The notes beneath the pieces are model-generated. The model made no database searches, was not told the origin of the DNA, and was given only the letters and a program-made list of their open reading frames with translations. A stretch of 64,000 nucleotides of DNA from Lampris incognitus (Eukaryota > Chordata > Actinopteri > Lampriformes > Lampridae), in the NCBI RefSeq assembly GCF_029633865.1, contig NC_079213.1, positions 93,188,814 to 93,252,813 of the forward strand. Reading direction: 5' to 3'. Below, piece after piece: positions 11,901 through 24,389 of the stretch. Position numbers and translations under genes: made by a program. How positions within the stretch are numbered: the stretch's first letter is position 1; the number at the start of each line of letters is the position of its first letter.

Positions 11901-14533
11901 GGATCACAACGTCAAGGACATTAACTAAGAGATGCTGAAAGACTAATTGCACATGAGGATCTTCTGAATAAATAAGACATGATCCCAATTTGAGGGCAAA
12001 TAAAGTACATATTTCTAAGGATATGAAAAAAGTATATGTATGTAACTCAGTTATGACATTTCTTGTCTTTATGTATGCTCAATAATCCAGCTAAGAAAAT
12101 CAAAGAAGGTTGAATCAGTTCATCTGGATACAACGTTTATTGACAGATACGTTTCATCACTCATCTTAGTGACCTCTTCAGTCTAAACTTCGGGAATGTT
12201 TGCAATCACAGCATTGTTAGGTGGCGACAGATGCATTCTTTCAAGGATGAGGATGCGCACATCCTTGATAGGAAGGAACGCTGGTTTGAATGGGGAGTCA
12301 AAGAGGCCATAGTATAAGAGGGAACGACCATCCCTGAACTGGGGGGGGGGGGGGGGGGCTAAGAGTACATCTGTCGCCATCTAATAATGCTGTGATTGCA
12401 AACATTCCAAAATCCTCTGTGAATAGTACACATGGCCATTGAAACTGTAATTAATGGTCACGCCCATATGGGCGTGTTTACAAAGGTGGTGCAGTAATGC
12501 AGGTAAACTGAGTTGCAGTCAGTTTAGACTGAAGAGGTCACTTAGATGAGTGATGAAACATATCTGTCAATCAACGTTGTATCCAGATGAACTGATTCCA
12601 CCTTCTTTGAGAAGACATTTCTTGTTCAACTTGTTGAAGGTTGCTCTGCACAAGAGAAGGCACATGTCTAAAATATAAATGAAAGTTTCTAACTATTATT
12701 GTTTAACTTTTTACATCAATAACTTTCAATATACTATCACTGCAGCTCATAAGACTATACATTAGCCATAGAACTGGCGCCGGCAGTATTAGGTTCGTTA
12801 TCTGATGATAGCATTAGGAAGGATACCATTGAAGATTTCCACGCATTATCCTGACATTCCTGGAGGAACAGAGATACAATTCTGAATTTACAAGCTGTAT
12901 AATTTGGCAGTCTGACTAAAGTAAGCTTGTGTAAAGAGGGGGTAAGGTCTTTCAAAGACACCCAATCACCCATCAAATATTAAGGATACACGATCAGTGT
13001 GTGCACGACTCATACATCCATTAGCCAAAACATTAAAACCACTGACAGCTGAAGTGAATAACATCATCTCGTTACAATGGCACCTGTCAAGGGGTGAGAA
13101 ATATTAAGCAGCAAGTGAATAGTCAGTTCTTAAAGTTGACCTGTTGCAAGCAGGAAAAATGGGGAAGCATAAGGATCTGAGCGACTTTGACAAGGGCCAA
13201 ATTGTGAGGACAAGGTCAGAGCATCTCCAAAACGGCAGGTCTTGTGGGGTGTTCCCAGTATCCAGTGGTCAGTACCTACCAAAAGTGGTCCAAAGGACAA
13301 CCGGTGAACCAACAGGGTCATAGGTGCCCAAGGCTCATTGATGCACATGGGGAGCGAAGGCTAGCCCGTCTGGTCTGATCCCAACAGAAGAACTACTGTA
13401 GCTCAAATTGCTGAAATGCTTAACGCTGGCTATGATAGAAAGGTGTCAGAACACAGTGCATCACAGCTTGCTGCATAGCCGTAGACCGGTCAGAGTGCCC
13501 ATGATGACCCGTCCACCACCGAAAGCTCCTACAATGGGCACGTGAGCGTCGGAACTGGACCAGGTAGCAATGGAAGAAGGTGGCCTGGTCTGATGAATCA
13601 CATTTTCTTTTACATCATGTGGATGGCTGGGTGTGTGTGCGTTTACCTGGGAAAAGATGGCACAAGGATGTACTATGGGAAGAAGGCAAGCAGGCAGAGG
13701 CAGTGTGATGCTCTGGTCAATGTTCTGCTGGGAAACCTTGGGTCCTGGCATTCATGTGGACGTTACTTTGACATGTACCACCTACCTAAACATTGTTGCA
13801 TACCAGGTACCCCCTTCATGGCAACAGTATTCCCTGATGGCAGTGGCCTCCTTTAGTATTATATTGTGCCATTCCGACACTGCAAAATTGTACAGGAACG
13901 GTTTGAGGAACATGACAGAGTTCAAGGAGTTGCCTTGCTCTCTAAATTCCCCAGACCCCAATCCGATCGAGCATCTGTGGGATGTCCTGGAAAAACAAGT
14001 GAAGGCCCCACCTCACAACTTACAGGAATTAAAGGATCTACTTCTAACGTCTTGGTACCAGATACCAGAGGACACCTTCAGAAGTCTTGTGGAGTCCATG
14101 CATCGACGGGTTATAGCTGTTTTGGCGGCAGGAGAGGGACCTACGCAATATTAGGCAGATGGTTTTAATGTTTTGGCTGATCGGTGTAGATGACATATGA
14201 TCATGACAGTCGGACCTTTCAAAAGTTATGAATGCAATTTTAACAGTGTTTCTGCATGCGACAAAGTAGGACTAGACTCACTTTTGATGAAAAACGTGCT
14301 GGATGATATATTTCCATATTGACTTGCCTGAACCAACACACAGCCTGTAAGGTTAAGGAACAAGTTATTACGATTATTTGTGGGGAATGAATTAATTGAC
14401 GTCGATGCGGAGGGTTTACACAAGCTGGTACCCACGTTTTGAAGTAGCTGTCATTAGGGAGACTCTGTTGAGGTAGACCGAACTCCTCTGTCGCCCAACG
14501 CCTCAGTTCTTGTGCAAGATGACGGTCCCCCAT
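5908..14533 (-). CDS. haus5: haus5, HAUS augmin-like complex subunit 5
   Basis: Subunit of the eight-member augmin complex, which recruits gamma-tubulin ring complexes to spindle microtubules for branching nucleation. Nineteen coding exons: 14436-14533, 14282-14344, 12827-12859, 11871-11895, 11492-11624, 11196-11355, 11007-11100, 10723-10814, 10045-10099, 9813-9940, 9418-9499, 9129-9283, 8013-8175, 7722-7802, 7364-7501, 7134-7230, 6639-6770, 6304-6436 and 5908-6034. They sum to 1989 nt, or 662 aa, near the 633 aa of human HAUS5. Landmarks are the N-terminal LAQELRRWATEEFGLP, SIWKYIIQHVFHQK followed by NVRIMRGNLQWYK, a long coiled-coil-rich middle (EEVEENLIELAQARSRIQQL), and the C-terminal GGLTLRQWLQRWKLAAKAAK. 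The start is the ATG at 14533; an in-frame ATG at 14596 would add 21 hydrophobic residues unlike the family. Introns 2 and 3 carry transposons. Confidence 0.93.
8731..8815. repeat. Common teleost interspersed repeat fragment (intron of haus5)
   Basis: The run ATCCATCCATCCATTATCC, followed by a GCCGCTTATCCC block and GAGCCTATCCCAGCAGTCA, is a repeat I recognise as widespread in fish genomes. It is short and partial, lies in haus5 intron 12 and is followed by a (GT)n run near 8836-8854. The parent family was not determined. Confidence 0.5.
12061..12610. mobile_element. Inverted pair of Penelope-like 3' ends (haus5 intron 3)
   Basis: The left half (about 12061-12245) reads on the minus strand and the right half (about 12226-12610) on the plus strand. 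Both carry the same 3' parts: a coding tail with HLSP followed by NNAVIANIP, a GAAGAGGTCACTTAGATGA-type 3' UTR block, and TGAACTGATTC near the ends. In the right half the coding tail begins DRKERWFEWGVKEAI, matching the end of the GIY-YIG region of Penelope-like elements, and is broken by an 18-base G run near 12341-12358. The two halves are head to head, giving a large imperfect palindrome. Penelope-like elements are known to leave inverted or tandem partial copies. Confidence 0.55.
13013..14188 (+). mobile_element. Tc1-like DNA transposon A, defective (haus5 intron 2)
   Basis: The ends are imperfect inverted repeats. The left reads TACATCCATTAGCCAAAACA; the right, reversed, reads TACACCGATCAGCCAAAACA. 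Both continue TTAAAACCA, and TA dinucleotides at both edges fit Tc1 target choice. The decayed transposase runs from an ATG at 13159 (MGKHKDLSDFDKGQIV) to a stop at 14154. Its best-preserved part is the C-terminus with NSPDPNPIEHLWDVLEK, which carries the final glutamate of the DD34E triad, and the ending LAAGEGPTQY. The reading frame is split into several pieces by shifts and stops, so the copy is dead. It lies wholly within an intron and is oriented opposite to haus5. Confidence 0.85.
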
Positions 14534-15877
14534 TCCTGACAAACCAAACGCAGAAATGATAACCGACAAATTCAACGAGCAAGCCGGCACCAACACATTA
14601 AAGACTACACAAGGTCACCGGCACACCCAACTTGTGTCACTGAAGCTAAATTTAGACTCCGTGTTTCAACAAAACGTAGCTAAGGAATATCAGATAAGAG
14701 CAAAACAAGAACGAACGCTTGAACTTCCTGTTTTTTTTTTTAGCTCCCGCTCTTTGCCGTCGCCGATGACGTATTTCCGCCTAGACGGAACTTGTCACTA
14801 ATGTCCTTACCTTTGGCGGTCGTTCGTTCGCCAATAAAAAAAAAAAAACAATGCAAACGGGGGTTTCCAAAGAAAAACAGCTGCATATCATTAAGCAATA
14901 ATCTACATCGCTATGGTTACAAATTATCAACACCAATGCTTACTGCAATAAGACAACTGCATCTTGTCTTCAGCACCACGCCGGTCTTCAAAACTAATGG
15001 ATGGTACATGTCGTGAAAGAGCTGCTCTGTAATATTTACCCAATTTAGTTGCTTTTCTTTCAGTTTTGAACCCTACCACCAGCAGATGGCATGACGTCCT
15101 CCATCAATACTGATGTTTAAAGCGCATGACACGAAACGTAAAACAATTTTTTTTAAAAAATTAATTCGAGTTTGCAAATTTTTTTATTCACTTGATCACC
15201 ATGCCGAGTCATCCATGTTGAAGATGTCTATATGCACAGCATTAGACTCTTGCAAAGTTTCTTTCATGATCCTACACTCAGTGTAGTCTTCTAATGGTTT
15301 CAGTATGGTAAACATGCCGCCGACGCCTTGCTGTCTGGGAAACCATGGCAGTTGAGTAATGGCATTTTATTCCTTTTTCTTTTTATAAAGAATTTATGGC
15401 CATTACATCCACAATTGTTATTTATTGTAATCATTCTCTCCCTTATTTATCATTTTACAAAATGTTGTAAATAACTTACACCTGAGTATAACAAAACTAA
15501 AATCCGGCCTACGCATCTCAGAATCCACAATAATGTAATTGGCATAAGGATAATAACATTGTAAGTAAGGCTGAGGATTTATATGCACACCAAATACAAA
15601 ATTCAAAAACACCCATATACATTTGAAAACAAATGTAGAAAATAAAAAAATACATTCATTATGAGGGCACACAAACCAGAGTTCCTCAAACAATTTCTGT
15701 TAGCATGAAGAAGTAAACTTGCTGAGTGTTTCTCAATGCCACTTGCTACGGGTGGTAAATGTGTGGAAATATCTGAGTGTACATCTTCAGCACCATGTTG
15801 ATTATTGGAGCATCCGGTGCTGACGTTGGGATCTACTCACATCATCTGTCCTTTTAAAGTCTTATGAATGCTAACTA
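14534..15877. promoter_or_regulatory. haus5 promoter/5' UTR and fzr1 3' UTR (intergenic 1.3 kb)
   Basis: The part next to haus5 (14700-14830) has promoter character: a TTCCTG/TTTCCGC pair of ETS-like sites flanks a cAMP-response-like TGACGTA at 14766-14772, in moderately CpG-rich sequence. The part next to the fzr1 stop (15878) is AT-rich and holds several minus-strand AATAAA-type signals, for example near 15423-15428, suitable for fzr1 polyadenylation. I see no coding sequence in either half. Confidence 0.45.
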
Positions 15878-15921
15878 TTACCGTATCCTGGTAAAGAGAT
15901 TCAAAACTGACACAGATTCCT

Positions 15922-15953
<32 letters not shown>

Positions 15954-18900
15954 GAGGAGAAAAGGTGTCTGGTTAATTTTTCTGAACAAATAAAACAGTG
16001 TTTGCAACTATTGTTTGTGGAGCAGTACGATTCTAACCTTTGTTGATCGTGTTTTACTAAATACATTCCAGAAGCGGAGGGTTTCATCTCCAGCCCCAGT
16101 GACGATCGCCTCACCATCAGGAGACATTGCCTTAATAAACAATATAGAAACTACTGATTAATAGAGCTAAAACCTGTAACAGAACTGTTACAAAATAAAA
16201 AATGGCTGCAAATTTTCAAATCGCATGGCAAAATTTGCATTCTGCCCTCAGTTTGAAGAGGCTAACATATCAAAACCCATGCGCATAGATCTTCCCTTCA
16301 AATAAAAGTACAACACACCCACCCCCCACCCACACACACACACACTGACCAGATAGAGGACTCTGTAGGAGTGTCCTGTGAGCTTGGCCACCTGGGTGAG
16401 GGCTGGATATTTCCACACCAGGATCTGGTTCTGAGAATACCCATGGGTGCTCACCTGGAGTAGCAAATTGTCTTAGTGACAGTGTCTTTAATATAAAAAA
16501 CATTAGAATCATCACCACAGCCTCAATATAAGCAATATCCTAACAGCCAAGGTCATTATAATATCATAGTCCATATTCAACATATCAACTGTGTATATCA
16601 TGTATGTCAAATCACATACCAGCTCGTTGGCATGCTTGGACCAGGCTAAGTTGCAGACCTGTGAGCCTGTGTCCATACATTGCAGTGGCTGTGATGTCAG
16701 AGTGTTCCAAAACCGAATGCAGCGGTCAGCCGTGCCACCCCCCGAGGCCAGAAGGCCATGCTGGTGGGGTGACCAGGCTATGGCCTTCACTGCTGCCAAG
16801 TGATCTACATACGTTTGCACTGGGCTCAGTGCAGAGTGGTTCCAAACAAGAAGCTGGGATAGGAAACAACATGCAGGGAAAGATCAGAACTGACCAAAAA
16901 AACCTTTTTTTTTCTCAGCCGTAACAAATAACATACCGTTTTTCTCTTAATGCTAAGGTTAACTAAATGAACCATATATTTCTACTACCTGTGTTCTCAT
17001 CTTGGCAGGATTGGGTTTTTTGTAATAGAACTCATCCAAATAACAACTCTACCTTATTGTCATTGCCTCCTGAGGCCAGCAGCTGGTGATCAGTGCTCCA
17101 CTTCAAGCCACACACTTCCTGCCTGTGTCCCTGCAGTCTTCTCTCTGACTGAAGTGGAGGAGTTCGCATATCTCTCTGAAGAATCATACGGTCACGGCTA
17201 CCCGAGGACAACTGGTCAGCATTCCATGCCAAGGCTCCTACAAATGGATACAGAGAGATGCTGATGTCCTGTTCCTAGAAATGAGCACCTTTTTGTAAGA
17301 GCTTCATCACTTGTTTTAGTGCTACAAGTGTCCTTACCCACTCTGGCTGTGTGCCCTTCCAGAGCAAACAGTTTCTTCCCAGCACCCGCATCCCAGATCT
17401 GAACAAAGCCTTTATGAGTCCCCACTGCCACCAAGTTACCCTAAATTTGAGCAGAATCCTATCACGTTGGGCACAGACTCAAAATCGAATTACAAATTAC
17501 ATCATGAGCGTTTTATGAGAGGGGTAGTAAAATGTGTGAAAAAATTACCCAAAGACACAAAATCTACACTCACCCTTTCTGACCAGCCAACTGATGTGAC
17601 CGAGTCTCCCTCTACTGATAAATCACAAAGTCTTGTAACCTGATGGAAGAGGAGAAGTATTTGCTCTCATTACATAGTGGTAAATCCTGCCACTGATAGA
17701 GGACAGGCAAGGGCAGGAAGAAAAGATGAATAGAAGAACAGAAGGGTTTGATTACTTTATGTAAAGACAAGGAAGAATATATTATGCAGGGCAGTGGTTT
17801 TTCAAAACTGTGCAGGAAGATTCTGGACATTAGTTAACCTTTGCCCTGACCCAGTCTGGAAAATACAACAATGATGCCACTTTCATTTAAGCGTACAGGT
17901 TCAATTCATACACCTTTAAAAAGACAAAATGGTGTTACTGCCTCTATGGCACTACAGTATTTTCTCTGGTTTTATAGTCTGAAAACTGTAAAAGCCAACC
18001 ATTAGACTAAATTCAACAAAGACACATAGACAGCACCTGACTGGTGCAGGCACTCCAGAGATATACACAGGTGCCCAGACCAACACTGAGAACATTGAGG
18101 GAGGACCAGTCAACCAAATTGAGGTAGAAGTCATCTTGCAGCTCTGGAGCATCAAGGACCTTGAAGGGGATCTTGGAAATTTTACGGGTTGGCTTTCTAG
18201 GTGAGCGCAACAGCTTCTGACTAAAACAAACAAGATCAGATATCACTGAACCATGAAGTCAAAATGTACCCCTATCCTACAGTGATTAACCTGATCCAGT
18301 TTATATTGTCAACTACAATAAACAGCTTATAAAATAATATTTACATATTTGCTTTTACCTTTTGCTACTGACAGGTGATAAGGAGTAAGGAGAAATGCTG
18401 TTGCCATCATCTGGTGAGTACCTCTTGGCACTTAAAGAGTACTGCAAAAACAAAGAGCTTTGTCAAAATAACACTAAGTTCATTTAGGAAAAACTGAAAC
18501 TGATCCAACAGTAAAACCACCCCTACCTAAGGAAAGAGGTCAACTCACTGAAATTTAACACACACACACACACCCCCAACACAAAGATACCCAGATATAC
18601 TGAGTACTATCCAAAAACATCTGTGTATCTTCTACAGTTTGAGAACAAGTGAGTATAATGAGGAAAGGGTATGTGGAAAAAAAAATTTTCATACAGTGAA
18701 GAGACTCCTCCTCTCGGGAGTGGAAGGCTGTAGACGCCGGTCCTCTGTCTGTGGGTCCAGGACCTTTTCTATGCCTGCCCCCAGCAGCTCATTCTTTAGC
18801 AGGGCAGAATAGGCCAGCCCATCCGCTACACACAATTTATGATTAGACATGAAATATATTCACAATACACAAACATGCAATCCAAACTAGACAACATTAA

Positions 18901-20200
18901 CAAACATTTGTCCAAAATAACCCAATGTCATTGAGCCCAAATTTGTAGAACTTTATCTCAGCGCATGACTGCACATTAAAAAAAAAAAAAGACCCGATTA
19001 TGATTTCATTCTTCACCTGACAATTAAACAGCTTCCCTTGCAAAACGAGATATAACAAATATGTTATGCAGTCATGAAAGTATTTAAAATGTATTCACCT
19101 GCTGCTTTTGCAAATTCTGGTGATAATCTACTAAGAAAATACAAAAAGTCTACTCTGTAGTTTATGGTCAATGCATATTTTTCAGTCAAGTGTAACTAAG
19201 CAAAGTCTGGGGTCCTGGGGTTGAAACCCCTCCATACCCTTAGTAGAAATCAATACTTTGGTCTATGCTACTTAGAAATGTGTGTTATTGGTCTGGGGCA
19301 GTTGTTTTCATGGTATGTTGTGGTATGAGCTCAATTAATTGGATTAATGACTACTAAAAATGAATATGAATCAATTTTGAAGAATGTCTTCATCATGTCT
19401 ACAAGTTACTTGGGTTGTCATATATGAAGTTCTACATTAAGTGAAATTTACTGGATATCAAAGTTTGTATCAAGTAACAATGCTGTTATTCACCTTTGCC
19501 ATTGTCAGAAGAGGCGTCCTTCGTTTTTCTAGTCTGACTCGGTGACTTCTCATTTTCCTAATTCAAAAATCACAACATCTCTATAGCTTTAGTCATGATT
19601 AAAGAGTAAATCAAGTTGTCATGGAAAACAATTGCATTGTAATAAATCAAAAATATCTAGAAAACTAGCAGGTTTTTATCACTTCCACAAAACATTTTTA
19701 TACACAAATTCTGTCTCTTGTCACCTCAGCTCATCCACAAACACACACATAAAAATTAATTCAAGTGTTCATACATTGATCCTGTGAAAGCTGATGCTCC
19801 AATTGGCCCCTGCTCTCGTTGGAATGAACCGGTCTCCATGCTTGCTGGGGGAGGACAGTGGGGAGCTGGTGGGCGTCAAGCCTCGTACTGTCTCTGGTGT
19901 TCTCTGTATGATAAAAACAAATGTACAGTATCATGTTAAGATGAAAGGTATGCGTCTGTATGTGACTCAGTCATTTTTAGTTTTCATCACAACTTGATTA
20001 AGTTTGAATAACCATTAATTAAAAGTGCTGTTGCACAACTGGACCCCACTACCATTTTGGACAAAAGCAAAACAGAAGTAGGTAATACTGATGAAATTAA
20101 TTTTTAAAAAAAGAAAGAAAAGGGGACTCACAACAGGACTGGAGTTGTCATTCTGAATGTTTATCTGTCGGAGGAGGCGGCGTTCATACTCTGTATCCAT
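15878..20200 (-). CDS. fzr1: fzr1 (Cdh1), fizzy-related APC/C activator
   Basis: Co-activator and substrate receptor of the anaphase-promoting complex in late mitosis and G1. Thirteen coding exons: 20132-20200, 19775-19903, 19494-19557, 18695-18825, 18359-18441, 18037-18220, 17574-17639, 17338-17440, 17053-17237, 16620-16853, 16350-16454, 16038-16130 and 15878-15919. They sum to 1488 nt, or 495 aa, against 493-496 in mammals. It starts [18 protein letters not shown]. The C-box DRFIPTR is at residues 47-53, needed for APC/C binding. Seven WD40 blades follow [18 protein letters not shown], and the C-terminal IR tail (FTRIR) docks on APC3. Nothing is truncated. The last exon has only 14 codons and follows a long T-rich acceptor tract. 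Start choice is clear because the family N-terminus is invariant. It is one of the most conserved proteins in the window. Confidence 0.97.
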
Positions 20201-20227
20201 CCTATGTTGGTATGTTACAGCCACAGC

Positions 20228-21100
20228 CTGGGTTAATAGCTGGTTGGTCAGCCGGAGAAAGACACAGTTTAGAATTATTCACCTCGAGTGTTGTTGTGTA
20301 TAATAAAATTCATATTAAACATACTTTATTTCTCTATTAATTAACAAGTCACACACGCATGGTTTGCGTCAATCGTGTATGACACGTTAATTAAGGCAAA
20401 GTCCTACTAACTTAGTTGAGACATGCAATAACGCTATGCTCAATATTAAAGTTGGGTGAGGAAATCTCGTACATTTTACATAAAGAAAACACTGGATACA
20501 CCCCAAATAATTTGATATTCATACTTGAATCTTCAATTTAAAGAACAGTTCGTAAATGCCGTAAGGTGAAATGTCAGTGCCTCACGCAGTTCATGCTAAT
20601 CCTGGGACTGAATGTGGCCTCCGGACGCTAGCTGGCCAACGTTAACAAGTAACCCTAACGAAAAAGGAGTTAGCTTGCAGCTAATGTTTAATCGTGTCGG
20701 CGAGCGGCGACGTACATACCACAGAGTGACGGACGGCCGGGCTCTTAAAAAAAACGAGCCAATACTTGCCAGAGATACCAAATGACACGTCGCTATGTGT
20801 AAAAGTTGCACTCTGTTTTTGATGTAACGCAAACAAGGCTGGCTATTAGCTCGGTAGTTATTGACAAAACACCATTGCATTGTGGGAGTTTGTCGAAGCA
20901 CAGCTGACGTTTACGGCTCAAATCAAAACACGGAAATGCTTCGCTCGGTTGCTAAGGGGAGCGACTGGGCTGCGACGACGACGTTGCTGTGAATTTATTT
21001 CGTCCCCCGTTTAGACATAAGTGTTTAATTGTTTACGATAGTGTTAGACTAAATGTTAGCGTTGGTGCTTTCAGATTTCATTAAAGATGTGGTTTGAGCT
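20228..21100 (-). promoter_or_regulatory. fzr1 5' UTR intron, putative noncoding exon 1 and CpG-rich promoter
   Basis: The first coding exon of fzr1 has an acceptor (AACCCAG) just before 20227, so a noncoding exon must lie upstream. On the minus strand a good donor (GTATGT) occurs at 20719-20714, following a CpG-rich stretch at 20620-20990. I take exon 1 to end at about 20720, with transcription starting in the 20.75-20.99 kb CpG-rich zone. The exon assignment is inference. Confidence 0.5.
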
Positions 21101-21425
21101 AACGTGGCAGTGAAATCCAACTTGTGTCCCATTCATGGATACAGGGGAGTTCACCCTGTAATTACAAGAAACTGAATACAGATGGCGTAATATCTCTTTC
21201 TCTCCAGACGGGGAGGACACGACAAACTAAATGACATTCCAGAAAGTTTCTACGCCTTTTTGGATATTTCTGTCTTAGATTTAAAAAAAAACCCGCAGGT
21301 TTGCTAATTTCTGCGTTGATTCATCATTTAACCCTCTATTCTCTGTCATAACTTGTAATGTGTTCAATTTGCTGCAATCTGTCGAATAACTTTTTTTTTT
21401 CCTGCCGGACAATTGTAACTGGTTA

Positions 21426-21500
21426 TTTTCTTGCCCGGTGCGGGATTTGATACAGGTGTACTGCACCACAAGGCAACATCACTAACCGCTCGGCTAAAGG
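21426..21500 (-). mobile_element. tRNA-like SINE head
   Basis: On the minus strand this reads like the promoter part of a tRNA-derived SINE. TTAGCCGAGCGGTTAGTG matches an A-box, and ATCAAATCCC about 35 bases later matches a degenerate B-box. It does not fold as a proper tRNA: the B-box is imperfect and the acceptor arms do not pair. It differs from the SINE head at 40994. Confidence 0.5.
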
Positions 21501-22989
21501 GTCAGAACCGTTAGCTAGGGACTAACGTGTCTTATTACTACTTTACACAATTGTCACCAAAAACGACTGAAGACCTGCTGGCTGCAAGCAACCTCACCTT
21601 CATTCTGGAAATTGGGCCCTACAGTACTTTATATTACAAGCACTGATAAGTGTTGCCTCCATTGTGGTTATTTTGAAACAACTGTTTTGGGGCCCAAAAC
21701 TGGGTCACAGCTCCATTTCTACTTGCCTTTATAAAATCCTCCTTGAAGAAACACTGAACAGGGAAACACATAAGGGTTAAAGCATTTGTATTGAACTCTT
21801 TTGCATCATTCTTACATTGTAAAATTTTGTTTTTAGATGCAGTAGGATCATATGCTGTCCTTAAGGGAAAAACCTCCTTTTTCACTCTGTCAGAATTTAA
21901 GGGTAACCAGAGAACAGTGCCGCTTGAGTTGTCCAGGATTCAGTCTTTTGCTCAAAGGAACTACAGCAATGTTGCTCATGCTGACCTTCTGCCTGAAGGC
22001 TAGTCTACCTATTTCCACCCTGCTGCTCAAGCCCTGTATGGAGGGCCCAAGGTGCATTGTGCTGAAATATTTTAGGCCTACTGAATAATTAGGTCGAGTT
22101 AACATTGACATTTATAGGCCAAAGAAAATGTATCAAACATGTGTACAAAATCTCCTTCTTTCGGCATGTTCCCTGTTTCTCAGGGGTCACCACCCCGGAT
22201 TTTATAGTTTCCTTTGGTACCCTGTGAGGGTACAGCACCAACGGCGGTCATTGTTAACCCTAGCCTCAACCAATCAGGTATGGTCTTGTCAAGCCGCGTG
22301 ATGATTTGACAAAATTCTATGTCAGATACCCTTCCTGACACAACCACTAACCCTATGGATGGGGTCACAGGTATCTGGATGCCATCCTAGTATTCATGGG
22401 CTTGCGCCCATGCCTGTTGGAGAAATTGCTGACTTGTGATGAAATGTTTGAATCTAATCAGGTGTGAAACCAGTGCTCGTCTTGTGAAATTTCAGAAGTA
22501 TTTTTGGATCTTTGGAATGACTCGGTGGTTTTCTGTGTGACCCCATTTTAGATTACACTGTAATGAGATTATGAATTCATGATGTGTGTGTAAAAGTATA
22601 TTTGTATTAAATACTTGTGCATGCTTGCATTTGTTAGTGACTGTTTGTCCATGCAAATAACGCTAACGATAATAACAATGATAATGTAGTCATACTCAGT
22701 TACATGCCATTCTATTCATTAATGCATACAGAAAAATTTCCAATTAGCTTGTATAATAATAGCTTGGCCACTGTGTCTTCAACACTTGGAACCAACAGGA
22801 GCAGAGCATACTAATAGTCACCATACCCAGTGTACAAAGGACTCCTTTGAACTTCACCCTGTGTTTTCTGTTGGATGAACCTACTTAGAGTAACAACACT
22901 AGAAACACATGTTTCTCCACAAGTGTGAAGAGAGCTTCCTATCTCGCTCTCTGTGTCTCTTTCCCTTATGCTGTCACTCGTTCTCTCAA

Positions 22990-22994
<5 letters not shown>
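21501..22994. other. Noncoding interval downstream of the fzr1 promoter
   Basis: No credible exons on either strand. The segment about 22190-22400 (with CAGATACCCTTCCTGACACA) resembles a common fish interspersed repeat. The remainder is unremarkable AT-rich sequence. Confidence 0.5.

Positions 22995-23038
<44 letters not shown>
22995..23038. repeat. (CA)n microsatellite
   Basis: An uninterrupted CA run of about 44 bases on the plus strand. Confidence 0.9.
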
Positions 23039-23041
<3 letters not shown>

Positions 23042-23089
23042 CACTGGCGCCAGCCAGCAAATCCCCCATTCCTCCACCCCCCTCTTTAC

Positions 23090-23345
23090 TGACCTCCAAT
23101 TATGTCATGCGAAAAAGCTGTATCCCATTGAAAAGCTCTCTTAATCAAACCCAATTAATTCCGCTCCTTTCCCTTATTACCCTCTGCAAGGAACGCGTCT
23201 TTCCATTAAGACTGTTAACTCCAGCCGCGGCCCTTTCTGATCTACAGGGGTGTGGGAGAGAAATAATAGATTGCACAATTAACCAATTAGTCGTTAGGAA
23301 CTTAATTGTTCTTAATAAAGACAATAACAGTGGAGTACTGGGGAG
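23090..23345. promoter_or_regulatory. Candidate conserved noncoding element rich in homeodomain core sites
   Basis: Dense homeodomain-type cores lie in otherwise complex sequence: CCAATTAATTCCG near 23150, CATTAAGAC near 23205, ACAATTAACCAATTAGTCG near 23276 and CTTAATTGTTCTTAATAAAG near 23302. No reading frame here looks like a protein. It lies between fzr1 and rx, about 7.7 kb downstream of the rx stop codon. A role as an rx enhancer is inference only. Confidence 0.35.
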
Positions 23346-24389
23346 TTGGGGTTTCAACTGAATCATTTCTCGTTGCTTTTTTTGTTGTTGCTTTTTTTCG
23401 CCCTGGGCACCTCAGCTGGTCAGCAATCTGTAGCTCTGAAGTTACATTTCTTATGTGAGGTGTGTTTGTGACTTCAACAGTTTGTCCCCTTCGTCAAATA
23501 AATTGTGAAATGTATCTTAAACAAATATATATATATAAATAAAACAGGGATTATTTTTAGCTCAAAGTCCGCAAGCAAAATATTTTGGGCAACTTTTTTG
23601 ACCATTCCTTATTATTATCTATCATCATGCTTAGGTTACTTTCCATTTTGTCGCTTGTAATATTTTATCCATTCCTCCCTGGAGTGAGTGAATTCTGAAG
23701 GAAAATGGGGGGGGGGGGCACTGGGCTTGTTTCAATAGTAATCTCCTCATTATTATATGAGGAGACAGAGATATTCAGCTTCCATCTCCCTGGAGGCAGG
23801 TCAACCAGATTAACTGCCATGTTTCTGTATCTCACCACCAGCTGTAAGGGGAAGACTCCCAGCATCCCGGCCGTCTCTTCATTCATTGTTCAGGGCCAAG
23901 TAGCATGTGGACAAAATTGATTTTCTCAACAATCCAGATGTCCAAATTAGATTAGGGTATGTTTTGGAACAGCACATATGTAACGCTGTGGCAGAAATGA
24001 TGTTTCAATCACGAACACTGAGCAAAGACAACGTTGACCTCATATACCAGTCGTGGTTCTTCATAAAGGAGTCCAAAGACAGGGCAGGACTGCCACTTGA
24101 TGGACAGCTGAACTGATGGTGGTGGACATAAACCGCTAACCACCATTATCCATCAACCTTTACAAAACATGTATTTTACAATTTTTTTTTTGTGACACCT
24201 TCCCCGAAAGTTCAATATTTGTTGAGAATAGCTTAAAATTATAGGGTAGACCAAATCTAGACTGGTTTACGTATAACTAAAACAAGAGGGAGATTTTGCA
24301 CAGTTGAGCTGAGCTCCCCAACAAAAGGTTTATTTTTTTTTCTTTTCTGTTGATCTGCTGCTCTTTTTCCCATGCTTTTCTTTGTGCCA

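Noticed and set aside
16604-16924. Plus-strand frames over fzr1
   Set aside because: They are shadows of the WD40 exon at 16620-16853.
21426-21500. A functional tRNA gene
   Set aside because: It has box-like motifs but no closed acceptor stem and a poor B-box. It fits a SINE head better.
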